This document shows positions 51,840 to 59,971 of a stretch of DNA of 64,000 bases, piece after piece. The notes under the pieces were generated by a model. It worked only from the letters and a program-made list of their open reading frames with translations, ran no database searches and had not been told where the DNA came from. The first letter of the stretch is position 1, and each line of letters opens with the position of its first letter. The stretch spans positions 175,174-239,173 of the forward strand of contig CAADHD010000027.1 of NCBI GenBank assembly GCA_900696575.1, given 5' to 3'. Source of the stretch: an uncultured Bacteroidota bacterium. Lineage in GTDB: Bacteria; Bacteroidota; Bacteroidia; AKYH767-A; OLB10. The position numbers and the translations under genes are program-made.

Positions 51840-52721
51840 ATGAATATGGAGAAGGAAATCATTCAGGAAGCAGAAAGTAAGCTCTTTGAAGCCATCGGAA
51901 ACCGGTGTAATATTGTTAATCTGAAACCGGTGGGTGGAGGATGTATTAATCAGTCGCTTGAAGTCATTACCCAAAGCGGAAATTATTTTATTAAGCTGAA
52001 TGATGCGGCAGCATATCCCGGCATGTTTGAAGCAGAGGCATACGGACTTGATTTATTAAGGAAAGCAAAAGCCCTGTCTGTTCCTTCCGTCATAACCTTA
52101 GGTGAAGCACAAGGTAAATCTTTTCTTATTCTCGAATGGATTGAATCGGGCAAAAGGGCAAAAAACTTTTTTGAGGATTTCGGAAAGCATCTGGCGCTGC
52201 TTCACAGCCAAACCGCAAATTTTTACGGTCTTGATAAAAACAATTACATCGGCTCACTGATGCAGTATAACACACCAGCGGAATCGTATATTGATTTTTT
52301 TATCCTGCAGCGGCTCGATGTGCACATCCGGTCAGCGGTTGATTATGGTAAATTACCACCTGCTGTTCTTAAATCGTTTGAAAGGCTTTACATAAAACTT
52401 CCGGAGATTATTCCAGCCGAAAAGCCGGCCTTGTTGCACGGTGACTTATGGAATGGAAATTTCATGACAGGCGCTGACGGATATGCATGCCTGTTTGACC
52501 CGTCTGTGTATTACGGTCACCGCGAAACGGATTTAGCAATGACATTGCTGTTTGGTGGTTTTGATAATGATTTTTATGAATCGTATCACAGTCATTTCCC
52601 TTTGGAAAAAAACTGGCGAAAAAGGGTGGACATTTTCAATCTGTACCCTTTACTGGTTCATGTAAATCTGTTTGGAGGAGGGTATGCCGGTGAAGTGATG
52701 CGCATTGTAAAACGATTCTGA
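51840..52721 (+). CDS. Fructosamine kinase family protein
   Basis: 293 aa from ATG 51840 (MNMEKE; the second Met at 51846 is an alternative). The family phosphorylates sugar amines that form on proteins by glycation, which leads to their removal. The fold is kinase-like: GGGCINQSLEVITQSGNYFI at the N-lobe, FLILEWIESGK as hinge, LLHGDLWNGNFMTGADGYAC as catalytic loop with Asp and Asn, and LFDPSVYYGHRETDLAMTLL as the metal-binding Asp motif. The true substrate is not certain; bacterial members can act on ribulosamines or other small molecules. It is convergent with asd (5 bp between stops). Confidence 0.88.
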   Translation: MNMEKEIIQEAESKLFEAIGNRCNIVNLKPVGGGCINQSLEVITQSGNYFIKLNDAAAYPGMFEAEAYGLDLLRKAKALSVPSVITLGEAQGKSFLILEWIESGKRAKNFFEDFGKHLALLHSQTANFYGLDKNNYIGSLMQYNTPAESYIDFFILQRLDVHIRSAVDYGKLPPAVLKSFERLYIKLPEIIPAEKPALLHGDLWNGNFMTGADGYACLFDPSVYYGHRETDLAMTLLFGGFDNDFYESYHSHFPLEKNWRKRVDIFNLYPLLVHVNLFGGGYAGEVMRIVKRF

Positions 52722-52726
52722 GAATA

Positions 52727-53716
52727 TCAGGAATGAAACTTTTCTCTGATGTATTCGGCAATCTGTACGGCATTGGTAGCAGCGCCTTTGCGGAGGTTAT
52801 CAGCAACAATCCACAGGTTGAGACAATGGTTTCTGCTTTCATCTCTTCGTATTCTGCCAACAAAAACTTCATCTTTTCCTTTTGCAGTTAATGGCATGGG
52901 GTATTTAAGCAGTGAAGGCTCATCATCCATAATCAATCCTTTGGTGTTATGGAGGATACTTCTTACTTCGGTCAAATCAAAATCTTTATCAAATTCAATG
53001 TTCACCGCTTCAGAGTGACCGCCCATTACAGGAACTCTTACCGTTGTAGCGGTTACCGCAATGCTTGCATCACGCATTATTTTTTTTGTTTCATTCACCA
53101 TTTTCATTTCTTCCTTAGTGTATCCGTTTTCAAGAAAAACATCCACCTGTGGAAGAATGTTCATGTCAATGGGATAAGGATAAGCCATCTTTCCGGTTAC
53201 CCCCTGGCGCTCATTTATCAGTTGATCAACAGCCGCTTTTCCGGTACCGGTTACAGATTGATAAGTTGAAACTACCACCCGGTTGATTTTATATTTTTTA
53301 TGCAGCGGATTCAGCACCATCACCATCTGAATGGTAGAGCAATTCGGATTGGCGATGATGCGGTGATGCGGTTCAATAACATCGGCATTGATTTCAGGGA
53401 CCACGAGAGGAACTTCGGGATGCATTCTCCAGGCAGAGCTGTTGTCAATAACTGTACATCCGGCATTTTTAAATTGAGGGGCCAGTTCCAGCGAAGCATT
53501 CCCGCCTGCACTGAATAAAGCAATATCTGGTTTGGCATTAATTGCCTCAGCGGCAAGAATGGTTTTTATCTTTTTATCATGAAAAGAAATTTCGGTTCCT
53601 GCGCTTCTTTCAGAAGATACCGGAATAAATTCCGAAACCGGAAATTTTCTTTCTTCAAGCACACGGCACATCATAGAGCCTACCAGGCCGGTAGCTCCAA
53701 CTACAGCCACTTTCAT
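52727..53716 (-). CDS. asd: Aspartate-semialdehyde dehydrogenase
   Basis: 329 aa, usual size. It reduces beta-aspartyl phosphate to aspartate semialdehyde with NADPH, the branch-point step towards lysine (and diaminopimelate), methionine, threonine and isoleucine. The Rossmann start KVAVVGATGLVGSMMCRVL, the active-site Cys126 in IIANPNCSTIQMVMVLNPLH, VVSTYQSVTGTGKAAVDQL and the late His/Arg region VPVMGGHSEAVNIEF are all present. It lies 3 bp downstream of the stop of the propeller gene? No: the propeller gene is on the same strand and ends 3 bp before it starts reading outward, so the two read in series from right to left, asd first. Confidence 0.95.
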   Translation of the reverse strand: MKVAVVGATGLVGSMMCRVLEERKFPVSEFIPVSSERSAGTEISFHDKKIKTILAAEAINAKPDIALFSAGGNASLELAPQFKNAGCTVIDNSSAWRMHPEVPLVVPEINADVIEPHHRIIANPNCSTIQMVMVLNPLHKKYKINRVVVSTYQSVTGTGKAAVDQLINERQGVTGKMAYPYPIDMNILPQVDVFLENGYTKEEMKMVNETKKIMRDASIAVTATTVRVPVMGGHSEAVNIEFDKDFDLTEVRSILHNTKGLIMDDEPSLLKYPMPLTAKGKDEVFVGRIRRDESRNHCLNLWIVADNLRKGAATNAVQIAEYIREKFHS

Positions 53717-53719
53717 TGA

Positions 53720-54964
53720 TCAATTATTTTTAATGATTTTACCGGAAATAATGTTTCCATTTTCATCGGCAAAAGTGAGCAAATAAAAACCATTGCTTAA
53801 ATGGCTTACATCAGTTTCTGCCATGTTTCCATGGGTTGAAAATGCCGTACCCGTTTTCTTTCCTTCTATAGTGAGCAGGGTAGGGGAAATAATCTTTCCC
53901 GAAGAAACAAGTTTCAGTTTGTCAGTAGCATAAGAATTGAAGATAACATTTGCTGATGCCGAAATATTTTCAACTGACAGCAACAGGCTTTCATCGAGCC
54001 GCACCAGCCCTCCTGAAGTGGTGCCAATCCATAAAATTCCGTTTAGGTCTTTCTCAATAAAGGTAACTACGTTATCAGGAAAAACAGAGTTGGAGGGATT
54101 GTAAGCAGTGAAGTTTGTACCTGATTTTCTAACAAGCCCCACGTCAAGTGTTCCTATCCAAATCACCCCGGAATAATCAGAGAGTTCAATACTGGAAGTG
54201 GATGCGCTGGGTATAGAAGAAGTAAACGGAGTATAGATAAGCCAAGTAAAGCCTCCCGGATGAGCTACCAGACCATTAGCCGGTGTGGAAAGCCATTCTA
54301 CACCATTCTGATCAATGGCAATTTCGAGAATAGTGTTATCGGGTATTCCGCTTCCGTTTGGAATGGTGAAAACCTGCCAGTTGCCATTGTTGATGTAAAT
54401 CAAGCCGCCATTCATGGTACCGATTCTGAAAAAATTGTTGTTATCAATGTTTATACATGAAATGTTGTCAGAAAGCTGATAAGGAGAATTGCTCATGTCA
54501 TAAACGGTCCATGTAACATCATCAAACTCCACCATTCCGATAATAGTGCCAATCCATTTATGACCTGAAGTATCAAAAGCAATAGTTTTGATATAGTCAT
54601 CCGGCAAATCAGAATTTTGTGTGTTGTAAACAGTCCAGTTATTACCGTCATATTTTACTAACCCACCGAAAAAAGTACCAATCCATTTGTTATTGAAACG
54701 ATCAACTCCAATGCAACGAATGGCATTATCGGGCAAACCGGAGTTCATGGTGTTAAAAACATTCCAGGTGGTTCCGTCAAAAGAGGCCAGGCCGAATTCG
54801 GTGCCAATCCATTTTACACCGGTACTGTCGAAAGCTATGCAATTAACACCATCAAAGGGCAAAGGGCTGTTTTGTGAATTGTAAATGGTAAAAGCATTTT
54901 GTGCGTTTGAGGTAAAAATAAACGAAAGAAAAAGTGCAGATAGTTTGAAAATTTTTTTAACCAT
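53720..54964 (-). CDS. T9SS-secreted beta-propeller protein (regulator-propeller repeats)
   Basis: 414 aa from the ATG at 54964 (MVKKIFKLSALFLSFIFTSN, a signal peptide); a GTG at 54982 is the longer alternative. The body contains six or seven propeller-type repeats, each with an IAFDSTGVKWIGTEFGLASF-like pattern (NxxWxGTxxGL). They are the same class as the periplasmic propellers of hybrid two-component sensors, but no kinase domain follows. The last ~75 residues are a T9SS type A sorting domain (LSNGFYLLTFADENGNIISG). It is thus an exported surface or secreted protein. Function unknown. Transcription runs into asd. Confidence 0.85.
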   Translation of the reverse strand: MVKKIFKLSALFLSFIFTSNAQNAFTIYNSQNSPLPFDGVNCIAFDSTGVKWIGTEFGLASFDGTTWNVFNTMNSGLPDNAIRCIGVDRFNNKWIGTFFGGLVKYDGNNWTVYNTQNSDLPDDYIKTIAFDTSGHKWIGTIIGMVEFDDVTWTVYDMSNSPYQLSDNISCINIDNNNFFRIGTMNGGLIYINNGNWQVFTIPNGSGIPDNTILEIAIDQNGVEWLSTPANGLVAHPGGFTWLIYTPFTSSIPSASTSSIELSDYSGVIWIGTLDVGLVRKSGTNFTAYNPSNSVFPDNVVTFIEKDLNGILWIGTTSGGLVRLDESLLLSVENISASANVIFNSYATDKLKLVSSGKIISPTLLTIEGKKTGTAFSTHGNMAETDVSHLSNGFYLLTFADENGNIISGKIIKNN

Positions 54965-54981
54965 GCGGTTTATTGTTTTCA

Positions 54982-54989
54982 CAAAGGTA
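54982..54989 (-). promoter_or_regulatory. Candidate -7 box for the propeller gene
   Basis: Minus strand TACCTTTG, exact TAnnTTTG match, 17 nt before the ATG at 54964. It overlaps the GTG at 54982, which argues for the ATG start. A -33 TTG is not present at normal spacing. Confidence 0.5.
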
Positions 54990-55031
54990 TAAGTTGAGTA
55001 TTATATGGTAATGATTCCGGTCATTGTTGAT

Positions 55032-55065
55032 GGCAAAAGAAAGTCCCGCACGGAGGCGGGACTTT
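55032..55065 (-). terminator. Rho-independent terminator after the lysyl-oxidase-type gene
   Basis: Arms AAAGTCCCGC (55040-55049) and GCGGGACTTT (55056-55065) with a 6-nt loop. On the minus strand a CTTTTG stretch follows. It lies 20 bp past the stop of the gene ending at 55085. Confidence 0.85.
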
Positions 55066-55084
55066 GTTGATTCAGGTAAATAAG

Positions 55085-58000
55085 TTATTGAATAACAAAT
55101 CTTGCAGATGCTTTTGAGTTGTCACTCTGTCCGGTAATCACATATAATCCCGGTTTCAGATCAGTGATATTCACTATGGCGCTGATGGAAGATTGTTCAA
55201 GAATTCCCAGTTCAATTTCCTTTACTGTTTTGCCTATTACATCGGTAATAATGATGCGGGCATTGTTAAGGTTGAAATTGGTAAGTGATACCTCTACAAT
55301 CTGACCGGATGCCGGATTGGGAGAAACATCAATCGATGATTGAATGGCAGGATTGAAAGCAGCTCCTTCACGGCAGGTAATGGCAACTGCCAAACCTTTA
55401 TTTGTTCCTTCACCACAAGCGTTAATTGCTTTTGCAAAAACAGAACCCGGAGTGGTTTTCCAGTTTACAGTTACGTTGGTTGCTGTAGTATAGAGTGTAG
55501 TTGCTGATGATGTTGTTGTTCCGTCATTAATTCTGGCACCGCTGGGTACTGTCCATTTGTAGGAAGTAGCACCAGCTACAGGATCAATGCTGTAAGGTAC
55601 TCCTTGCTGGTTCGCACAAACACTGATGGGACCATTAACTGCCGCTGGCGTTGCTGGCGTAGCACGTACAACTAAGTTTCTTGGAGCGCTTACACCACAG
55701 TTATTTCCGGCTGTAACACTTAGTGTAGCTTGTGTGTATCCCGGCAGAAAGTTAACATTGATAGAATTGGTTCCTTGCCCGTTTACAATTTGAACATTGC
55801 CTGAATTGAAACTCCAGCTATAGGTTCTGTTTGCAACCAGAGTAACGCTATAGCTAAACCCTGATGCATTGCAAACATTGTAAGCACTACCGGTTATGGC
55901 TGATGGAGTTGTAGGTGTATCACGGATAATGCGTAGAAAACGAGGGGCGCTTTCACCGCAATTATTTACGGCTCGCACCCAAAGGGAGTCTGTTTGTGTA
56001 AAGCTGCCGGTGTAAGAAACGGTTACTTGTACCGTACCCTGGCCGGAAGTAATGACCGCTCCGGCAGGAGGAGTCCAGTTATATGATGTAGCTCCGCTTA
56101 CAGCATTTATTTTGTAAGTAATTACAGAGCCGGGGCAAGGTTTCTGTGTTCCTCCAATAGTACTGATAGTGCCGGGTTGAGTTGTAGTAGCACAATTGAT
56201 AACAGTTGTTTGTTTTACATCGGTGTTGGAGCAGCCATTGCCATCTGTGAAAGTATAGGAAATGTTGTAAGGTCCGCCTACACCGGCTGCAGCCGGGTTA
56301 AAAGTATTACCGCTTACTCCCTGGCCGCTGAAAGTTCCGCCAGTTGGAGTTCCGGTAAGCGTAACAGGGGCAGCGTTTACCTGATAGCTTGATGCGAGGC
56401 CGTTTAAAGAAACTAATGGCAATGCGTTAACCACCACAGAAACCTGTGCAGTATTAGTGCATCCCTGTGCAGAAGTTCCGGTAACAGTGTAAGTCTGATT
56501 GGTTGAGGGGGATGCAGAAACCTGTGCTCCTGAAGTTCCGCTCAATCCTGTAGCGGGAGACCATGTATAGGTTGAAGCGCCACCGGCATTCAGATTAGTT
56601 GATGAACCTAAGCAAATGGAAGTAGAACCTGACGGTGTAACAGTAACATTAGGAATTGAATTAACAGTTACGGTTACAGAATTTGTTCCGGTACATCCCT
56701 GGGCGTTGGTTCCGGTTACGGTGTATGTCTGAGTCGAATTCGGAGAGGCAGTTACTGATGAACCTGTTGTAGCATTAAGCCCGGTAGCCGGACTCCAGGA
56801 ATAAGCATTAGCACCCCCGGCATTAAGCACGGCTGATTCGCCAAGACAGATGGATGTGTTTGAACTTACCGATACATTCGGTACAGGGTGGATGATAGCC
56901 GTTGCAGCAGTACGGGTGCTTACGCATGTTTGAGTCGGGGTTTGGATTTCCCAATCGTAAAAGAAGTAATAGAAAGAAGCGCCAGCAGAAGATCCGATAA
57001 TGCTCACTACTCCGCCAACTGTATAAGGATAACTTACGCCTCCGTTATTTCTGTATAAACCGAAAGTTCCTGTTCGGGTCAGTCTGTATTCGTTGCCAAT
57101 ACTTAATGGAAAATTGAGAGTGATGCGGCTTTCCCCTGCCGGTACTGCTAAAGTAATCTGCTGTAAAACACTGGCTGCAGCATCCTGTAGCTGAACCGTG
57201 AGGTTACCCGCAGACTGAGCATAGATCTTAACCGACTTTAATGTACAGGGATTGCTGACGTTAAATGTTAAATACTGTGCACTTGTATTATAGGCCCCGC
57301 TGCCTATAGTATTAGCAACAGGAGGACAATAATATGTTTGTCCGGTGGCTGTTGAGGTAACTTCAGCAAAATAGCTGGTAGTGTTTGAAAGATTAGGGGT
57401 TACGAAACTTGTTCCTGTTCCTAAGGAACTGCCACCTGATACTGAATTAAACCAGTTGATGGTACCACTTCCTGATGCAGTTAAGGTTACGGAACCCGGT
57501 CCGCAATTTTCTGCATTTTGAGTAGTTGGAGCTGCCGGGCCGGTTGTAGTTACATTAAAAGGCGTTGATGTAGCGGCTCCACAGCTATTCGTAGCAGTAA
57601 CCGTGTAGGTTCCATTTCCTGAAACAACAATGCTTTGGGTTGTAGCGCCATTACTCCACAAATATGACGTTGCGGCATTGGCAGTAAGTGTAACAGTTTC
57701 AGAAGAGCAAATCGGCATTGCTTTATTCGCTGTGATAGTGGCAGTGCCTGATGCCACCTGTTTGGTTAGTGTGATTGGAACAGCTACTACATTATTGTTC
57801 TCGTTTGTCTCAAGAAAGTAGTTGTAAGGGTCAATCTGAACCACTACCCAGTAAGTTCCGTTACAAGTGCCGGGAGGAATGTTGATCCACATACCATCTA
57901 AATTCTGGCTGTAAGTATCCATGTAACCGTTTGTAATTCCCTGAACGGTATTGTTACATCCGTAATTACCTCCGCCTAAGCCATAATTAGGAATATTCGT

Positions 58001-58681
58001 GTTATTGAGGATGTTGTTATTGCTGTCGCGGCAATAACCACTACTGGAAGTACAGTTTCCTAAGTCAATTAAGCAATAACCCAATTTAGACCCGGTACCT
58101 ACTATTGGCCAGTTAAGCGGATTGGGATCTCCGTTGTTTACGCGAAGTGTATAAATTCCCCAGTCGTCAACATGTTGGTGACCATGCGAAGGATGGAATG
58201 TCATGGAGCCTGCAGGCCGTTCCCAATAATTCATACTGTTTCCGTTTTTACGGTAAATGCGTTGCATGATAAGCTGTTTGGGAGGTAAACCTGTACCCGG
58301 ACAAGTAGCCGGAATGTTTGAAACAGTTCCGGCATTCAAAGTATCAGTTCCGCACACATACCATGCTGTTCCTCTCGATTCAAGTGGGCCATATCCGATG
58401 ATTGGAGTAGAAACACCAATTCTCAACCTTCCATCATTACCACTGCATGGAGGGTTACATACCTGAGCGTACTCAGTATAATTTGATGGTTGATTAAGCG
58501 GTTGCTGGGCAATGGCTATATCCGGAATTAAATCGCAACTACCGCTTGATCCAGGGGGGCATACACAAGTAGTTGCATTAGAATTGGTTCCGGAGGCAGA
58601 TGCACCTGTAATCGTACATTGACTCTGTGCCCATTGAAGGCAGCTAACGTAGAGAAGAATTAAACAGGAAATTTTTTTCAT
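55085..58681 (-). CDS. T9SS-secreted lysyl oxidase-domain protein with Ig-like repeats
   Basis: 1198 aa. A signal peptide (1-20) precedes a lysyl-oxidase-like domain (about 50-305). It keeps the copper motif FHPSHGHQHVDDW (His163, 166, 168, 170), Lys199 in SKLGYCLIDLGNC, and Tyr257 in GYMDTYSQNLDGMW. These align with the human LOX copper His, K320 and Y355, the last two forming the lysine tyrosylquinone cofactor. After it come Ig-like domains (about 310-455), a beta-sandwich (455-590), two near-identical Ig-like units (600-676 and 677-754), further Gly/Thr-rich PKD-like domains, and a T9SS type A sorting domain (about 1115-1198). It may oxidise amines outside the cell; activity is inferred. 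Confidence 0.85.
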   Translation of the reverse strand: MKKISCLILLYVSCLQWAQSQCTITGASASGTNSNATTCVCPPGSSGSCDLIPDIAIAQQPLNQPSNYTEYAQVCNPPCSGNDGRLRIGVSTPIIGYGPLESRGTAWYVCGTDTLNAGTVSNIPATCPGTGLPPKQLIMQRIYRKNGNSMNYWERPAGSMTFHPSHGHQHVDDWGIYTLRVNNGDPNPLNWPIVGTGSKLGYCLIDLGNCTSSSGYCRDSNNNILNNTNIPNYGLGGGNYGCNNTVQGITNGYMDTYSQNLDGMWINIPPGTCNGTYWVVVQIDPYNYFLETNENNNVVAVPITLTKQVASGTATITANKAMPICSSETVTLTANAATSYLWSNGATTQSIVVSGNGTYTVTATNSCGAATSTPFNVTTTGPAAPTTQNAENCGPGSVTLTASGSGTINWFNSVSGGSSLGTGTSFVTPNLSNTTSYFAEVTSTATGQTYYCPPVANTIGSGAYNTSAQYLTFNVSNPCTLKSVKIYAQSAGNLTVQLQDAAASVLQQITLAVPAGESRITLNFPLSIGNEYRLTRTGTFGLYRNNGGVSYPYTVGGVVSIIGSSAGASFYYFFYDWEIQTPTQTCVSTRTAATAIIHPVPNVSVSSNTSICLGESAVLNAGGANAYSWSPATGLNATTGSSVTASPNSTQTYTVTGTNAQGCTGTNSVTVTVNSIPNVTVTPSGSTSICLGSSTNLNAGGASTYTWSPATGLSGTSGAQVSASPSTNQTYTVTGTSAQGCTNTAQVSVVVNALPLVSLNGLASSYQVNAAPVTLTGTPTGGTFSGQGVSGNTFNPAAAGVGGPYNISYTFTDGNGCSNTDVKQTTVINCATTTQPGTISTIGGTQKPCPGSVITYKINAVSGATSYNWTPPAGAVITSGQGTVQVTVSYTGSFTQTDSLWVRAVNNCGESAPRFLRIIRDTPTTPSAITGSAYNVCNASGFSYSVTLVANRTYSWSFNSGNVQIVNGQGTNSINVNFLPGYTQATLSVTAGNNCGVSAPRNLVVRATPATPAAVNGPISVCANQQGVPYSIDPVAGATSYKWTVPSGARINDGTTTSSATTLYTTATNVTVNWKTTPGSVFAKAINACGEGTNKGLAVAITCREGAAFNPAIQSSIDVSPNPASGQIVEVSLTNFNLNNARIIITDVIGKTVKEIELGILEQSSISAIVNITDLKPGLYVITGQSDNSKASARFVIQ

Positions 58682-58812
58682 GCAATTGAAGTTTTTAACA
58701 GATTTGAAATAAATATAGAAGGATTCTATTATCGGTATGGCAAAATAAAGTAAAAGGAAGCGAAACTTCCACCTTATTGGGTGAAATTAATATTATTAAA
58801 GGTAAACACTGC

Positions 58813-59967
58813 TTAATCTTCTAACAGACGGAAAATCATTTTTTCAAACTCTTCCTTTTGCTTTACAAAGTGAATGCCTGTGGCCGGGCCATTAAAACCG
58901 GTATGGACTTTATGAATGTTTCCTTTTTTGTCAAGGATGATTGTAGTAGGGTAACCTCCTATCTTTTCAAACTGAGGAATAATGGTGTATATGTTTTTTC
59001 GGTTGCCGGCAAAAAGCAACGGGTATTTCGCTCCGGTAAAACTTCCGAACCTGCTGATGTTGTTAATCGCCTTGCTGAAGTCATCTGTCTTTTCAAACAT
59101 CAGCCCGATTACTTCAACAGGTAGGTGTTTGTTGTTTTCTTTAAACCACGAAAGGTATTTGGTTTCGTCAACACAATTAGGACACCAGCTTCCTGAAACC
59201 TGAACGATGGTTACCTTGTTTTTAAATTTTTCTGATGGAAATGAAATCAGGTTGCTGTCTTTATCCGGAAAGCGGAATGAAAGCGTGGTAACTCCCTCCT
59301 TGAATTTTGAAATTTCATAAGGATTCGGAAGCTGAACAGTGTCATTTCTTAAACCATTCCATGCTGTTTGATAATGGATGCCTGAATAAAATTTTCCATC
59401 TATCTTTTTTTCGCTCATCTTTGCAAGAAACAGATAAGCAAAAGCTCCGTCAAAATAGGAAAGCTTAAGGCTGTCGCCATCAGACACACCTTCCAGAAAT
59501 CGGTAATCTCCGGCATTGGTCATAAATGTTGCATTTACTTTTTTACCACTTTGTTCAAAAAGGCCAATGGCAAGGCTGCTGTCTTTTTCATTTTGCCGGA
59601 AATAGCAAGCATATCTTCCGGTGAAATCGGTTTTGGGAGCAGCAGCAGTGTTAAACCGGTTTATATTTCCTGATTCGGCATAAAATGCAATTTCGTTCTG
59701 GTCGGTACGTGAGTAATTATACCAGACACCTGCCATTCGATTTTCTTTTATGGCTGCATGAATTTCTGAATCATAAACCGGAAGCCTGATGATCAGAGAA
59801 TCATTACGAAAGGTGATTTCATGCACTTCAATCTTCTCCAGACCATTTTGAATATAAATGATGTATGAGCCGTCTTTTTTCTGTAACTCAAAGTTGAAAG
59901 GCAATTCATTTCCATGAATATTTAACACAGCGCGCCAAATGCCAAGAGTTAACAGGAGTGTATTCAT
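58813..59967 (-). CDS. TlpA-type thioredoxin-like protein
   Basis: 384 aa. The C-terminal third is a TlpA/ResA-like thioredoxin fold with the active site VSGSWCPNCVDETKYLSWFK (CPNC, Cys about residues 265 and 268) and the cis-Pro region GGYPTTIILDKKGNIHKVHT. The N-terminal ~240 residues are beta-rich and may be a lipocalin- or DUF4369-like part. The first residues (MNTLLLTLGIWRAVLNIHG) are hydrophobic, enough for a signal or anchor. It would act as a periplasmic thiol-disulfide oxidoreductase, reducing or oxidising exported proteins. It starts 4 bp after the TMTC-like gene's stop, so they are cotranscribed. Confidence 0.85.
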   Translation of the reverse strand: MNTLLLTLGIWRAVLNIHGNELPFNFELQKKDGSYIIYIQNGLEKIEVHEITFRNDSLIIRLPVYDSEIHAAIKENRMAGVWYNYSRTDQNEIAFYAESGNINRFNTAAAPKTDFTGRYACYFRQNEKDSSLAIGLFEQSGKKVNATFMTNAGDYRFLEGVSDGDSLKLSYFDGAFAYLFLAKMSEKKIDGKFYSGIHYQTAWNGLRNDTVQLPNPYEISKFKEGVTTLSFRFPDKDSNLISFPSEKFKNKVTIVQVSGSWCPNCVDETKYLSWFKENNKHLPVEVIGLMFEKTDDFSKAINNISRFGSFTGAKYPLLFAGNRKNIYTIIPQFEKIGGYPTTIILDKKGNIHKVHTGFNGPATGIHFVKQKEEFEKMIFRLLED

Positions 59968-59971
59968 CGTT

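Noticed and set aside
55085..58681. Several plus-strand reading frames of 60-70 codons inside the lysyl-oxidase-type gene
   Set aside because: They lie opposite a gene with clear domains from end to end, show no family match and have no start signals.
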